Below, piece by piece: positions 21,521-22,379 of a stretch of DNA of 22,379 bases; position 1 is the first letter of the stretch; each line of letters opens with the position of its first letter. The notes below the pieces were generated by a model that was not told the origin of the DNA, did no database searches, and worked only from the letters and a program-made list of their open reading frames with translations. This stretch comes from an uncultured Bacillus sp. (GTDB lineage Bacteria; Bacillota; Bacilli; Bacillales; Cytobacillaceae). Made by a program: the position numbers and the translations under genes. The stretch lies in assembly GCA_937894355.1 (NCBI GenBank), contig CALCRD010000433.1, positions 1-22,379 on the forward strand, written 5' to 3'.

Positions 21521-22204
21521 CTAATTTCCAATATGGAGGACATAACCTTTCCCTCTAATACTTTCAATCGAAATATTCTCATGCGTCTTTTTTCTTATCC
21601 GGTATAGTAACGTATTTAGTTCTTCTTGGCTAACATCCGGCGTCATCCCAACGGTATGAATTCTTTCCGGCCAAACTCGCTCTTTTAATTCTTCCTTTGA
21701 TACAAATTGCCCTTCTTTTTGAATCAAAAAGGCAATGCCGATAAATTCCTTCTCCGAAAACGGATAAACCGTATCAGCAATAATCAGTTCTTGCTTAATG
21801 GGGTCTAGTTGAAAATTATGGGAACTTCTGTTTTCGATTTCTTTAAGTAAAGGTCCAATATCAAGCGTTTCATCTAAATTTTTTGTTAAAAATGTAAGCC
21901 TAACTAAATTATTCGCAAACGAAATTTTGTCCTTGTGGTTAAGCATAACCTTTTTATTAGCAATGATTCTTTCATTATTTAAAAAGGTTCCGTGTTTACT
22001 GTTCAAATCTTTTATATAAGAACTCCCATTCTTCACATAAAGGGCAGCATGCTTTCTAGACACAAATGCATTATCAAAAGATATATCCGGGTCCCAGCGT
22101 TCCCCTTTTCTACCCAAAATGCTAATTGTGCTATTTAGTGAAATAATGGTTCCTTCATCAAAAGGAGTTCCCCGTTCAACAATTAAAAAAGGTGATATTT
22201 CCAT
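21521..22204 (-). CDS. FHA domain fused to an OmpR/PhoB-type winged-helix DNA-binding domain
   Basis: The product has 227 residues. Residues about 25-105 form a forkhead-associated domain with its phosphothreonine-binding signature: GR at 31-32, SRKH at 49-52 and NSKHGTFLNN at 68-77. A short linker leads to a PhoB-type winged helix at about 132-225 (YPFSEKEFIGIAFLI, KEELKERVW, NTLLYRIRKKT, IRGKGYVL). There is no receiver domain, so control would come from binding a Thr-phosphorylated protein instead of Asp phosphorylation. Ser/Thr kinases of the PrkC type are the natural partners, but none lies in the window. It is on the same strand as, and upstream of, the penicillin-binding-protein gene, with a terminator between. 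A role in envelope gene control is inference. Positions 22205-22379 hold no recognised gene. Confidence 0.85.
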   Translation of the reverse strand: MEISPFLIVERGTPFDEGTIISLNSTISILGRKGERWDPDISFDNAFVSRKHAALYVKNGSSYIKDLNSKHGTFLNNERIIANKKVMLNHKDKISFANNLVRLTFLTKNLDETLDIGPLLKEIENRSSHNFQLDPIKQELIIADTVYPFSEKEFIGIAFLIQKEGQFVSKEELKERVWPERIHTVGMTPDVSQEELNTLLYRIRKKTHENISIESIRGKGYVLHIGN

Positions 22205-22379
22205 AAGTTTCTCTCCCGATTGTATTTATCCCTGTTAAAAAATCCTTCTCTTAACCGTTATCATGTATCTTTATCGCATAAGAAGTCTTTATAATTGTAA
22301 TTATGTTTATCTTACACTGATGAATGGGGATAAAAAAGCGAAACCTTAAAAACGCTGGAAATTAATCACGGTTTCAGGA

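Overview
The window reads as chromosomal DNA of a low-GC Gram-positive bacterium of the Bacillaceae. The grounds are AT-rich intergenic DNA, strong GGAGG-type ribosome binding sites, frequent TTG starts, a lysine riboswitch, a CcpA-type cre site, a Bacillus-type PdxK and a PonA-like penicillin-binding protein. The species cannot be fixed from the sequence alone. Family names below come from recalled motifs and protein sequences, not from a search.

Positions 1-6300 form an accessory stretch of small, mostly membrane-associated genes, nearly all on the minus strand: a CPBP-family protease homologue, several small membrane proteins, a 59-residue zinc-ribbon protein, and a PadR regulator / HAAS-domain membrane protein / small membrane protein operon. 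Almost every gene gap here holds one copy of a degenerate hairpin repeat ending in GCGCCCGATTG. A plus-strand orphan gene (4522-5742) is bracketed by a 23-bp direct repeat and by copies of a second repeat family.

Positions 6500-8900 carry a TRM11-like methyltransferase and a DHA2-type drug exporter. Positions 9066-11943 hold a complete polar amino-acid ABC transporter (ATPase, permease, lipoprotein receptor) behind a promoter, a clear lysine riboswitch and a terminator, so the substrate is most likely lysine. Upstream lies about 0.9 kb of non-coding tandem repeat: a 393-bp unit in about 2.4 copies, with an internal array of 21-bp period.

Positions 13062-18591 form the most coherent system: a minus-strand cluster tnaA (tryptophanase), ridA (2-aminoacrylate/imine deaminase), an AroP-like aromatic amino-acid permease and pdxK (pyridoxal kinase), with a divergent YheO-type PAS/HTH regulator. 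The parts are import of tryptophan, PLP supply, cleavage to indole, pyruvate and ammonia, and clearance of the reactive enamine intermediate. A 27-bp palindrome with an extra direct half-copy lies in the divergent region. A perfect cre consensus lies just upstream of ridA, and a near match lies upstream of tnaA.

Positions 18628-22204 hold a bidirectional terminator, a class A penicillin-binding protein with an FN3 domain and a hexanucleotide-encoded Asp/Lys tail, and a regulator that joins an FHA domain to an OmpR/PhoB-type winged helix. No rRNA, tRNA, CRISPR array or insertion sequence was recognised.
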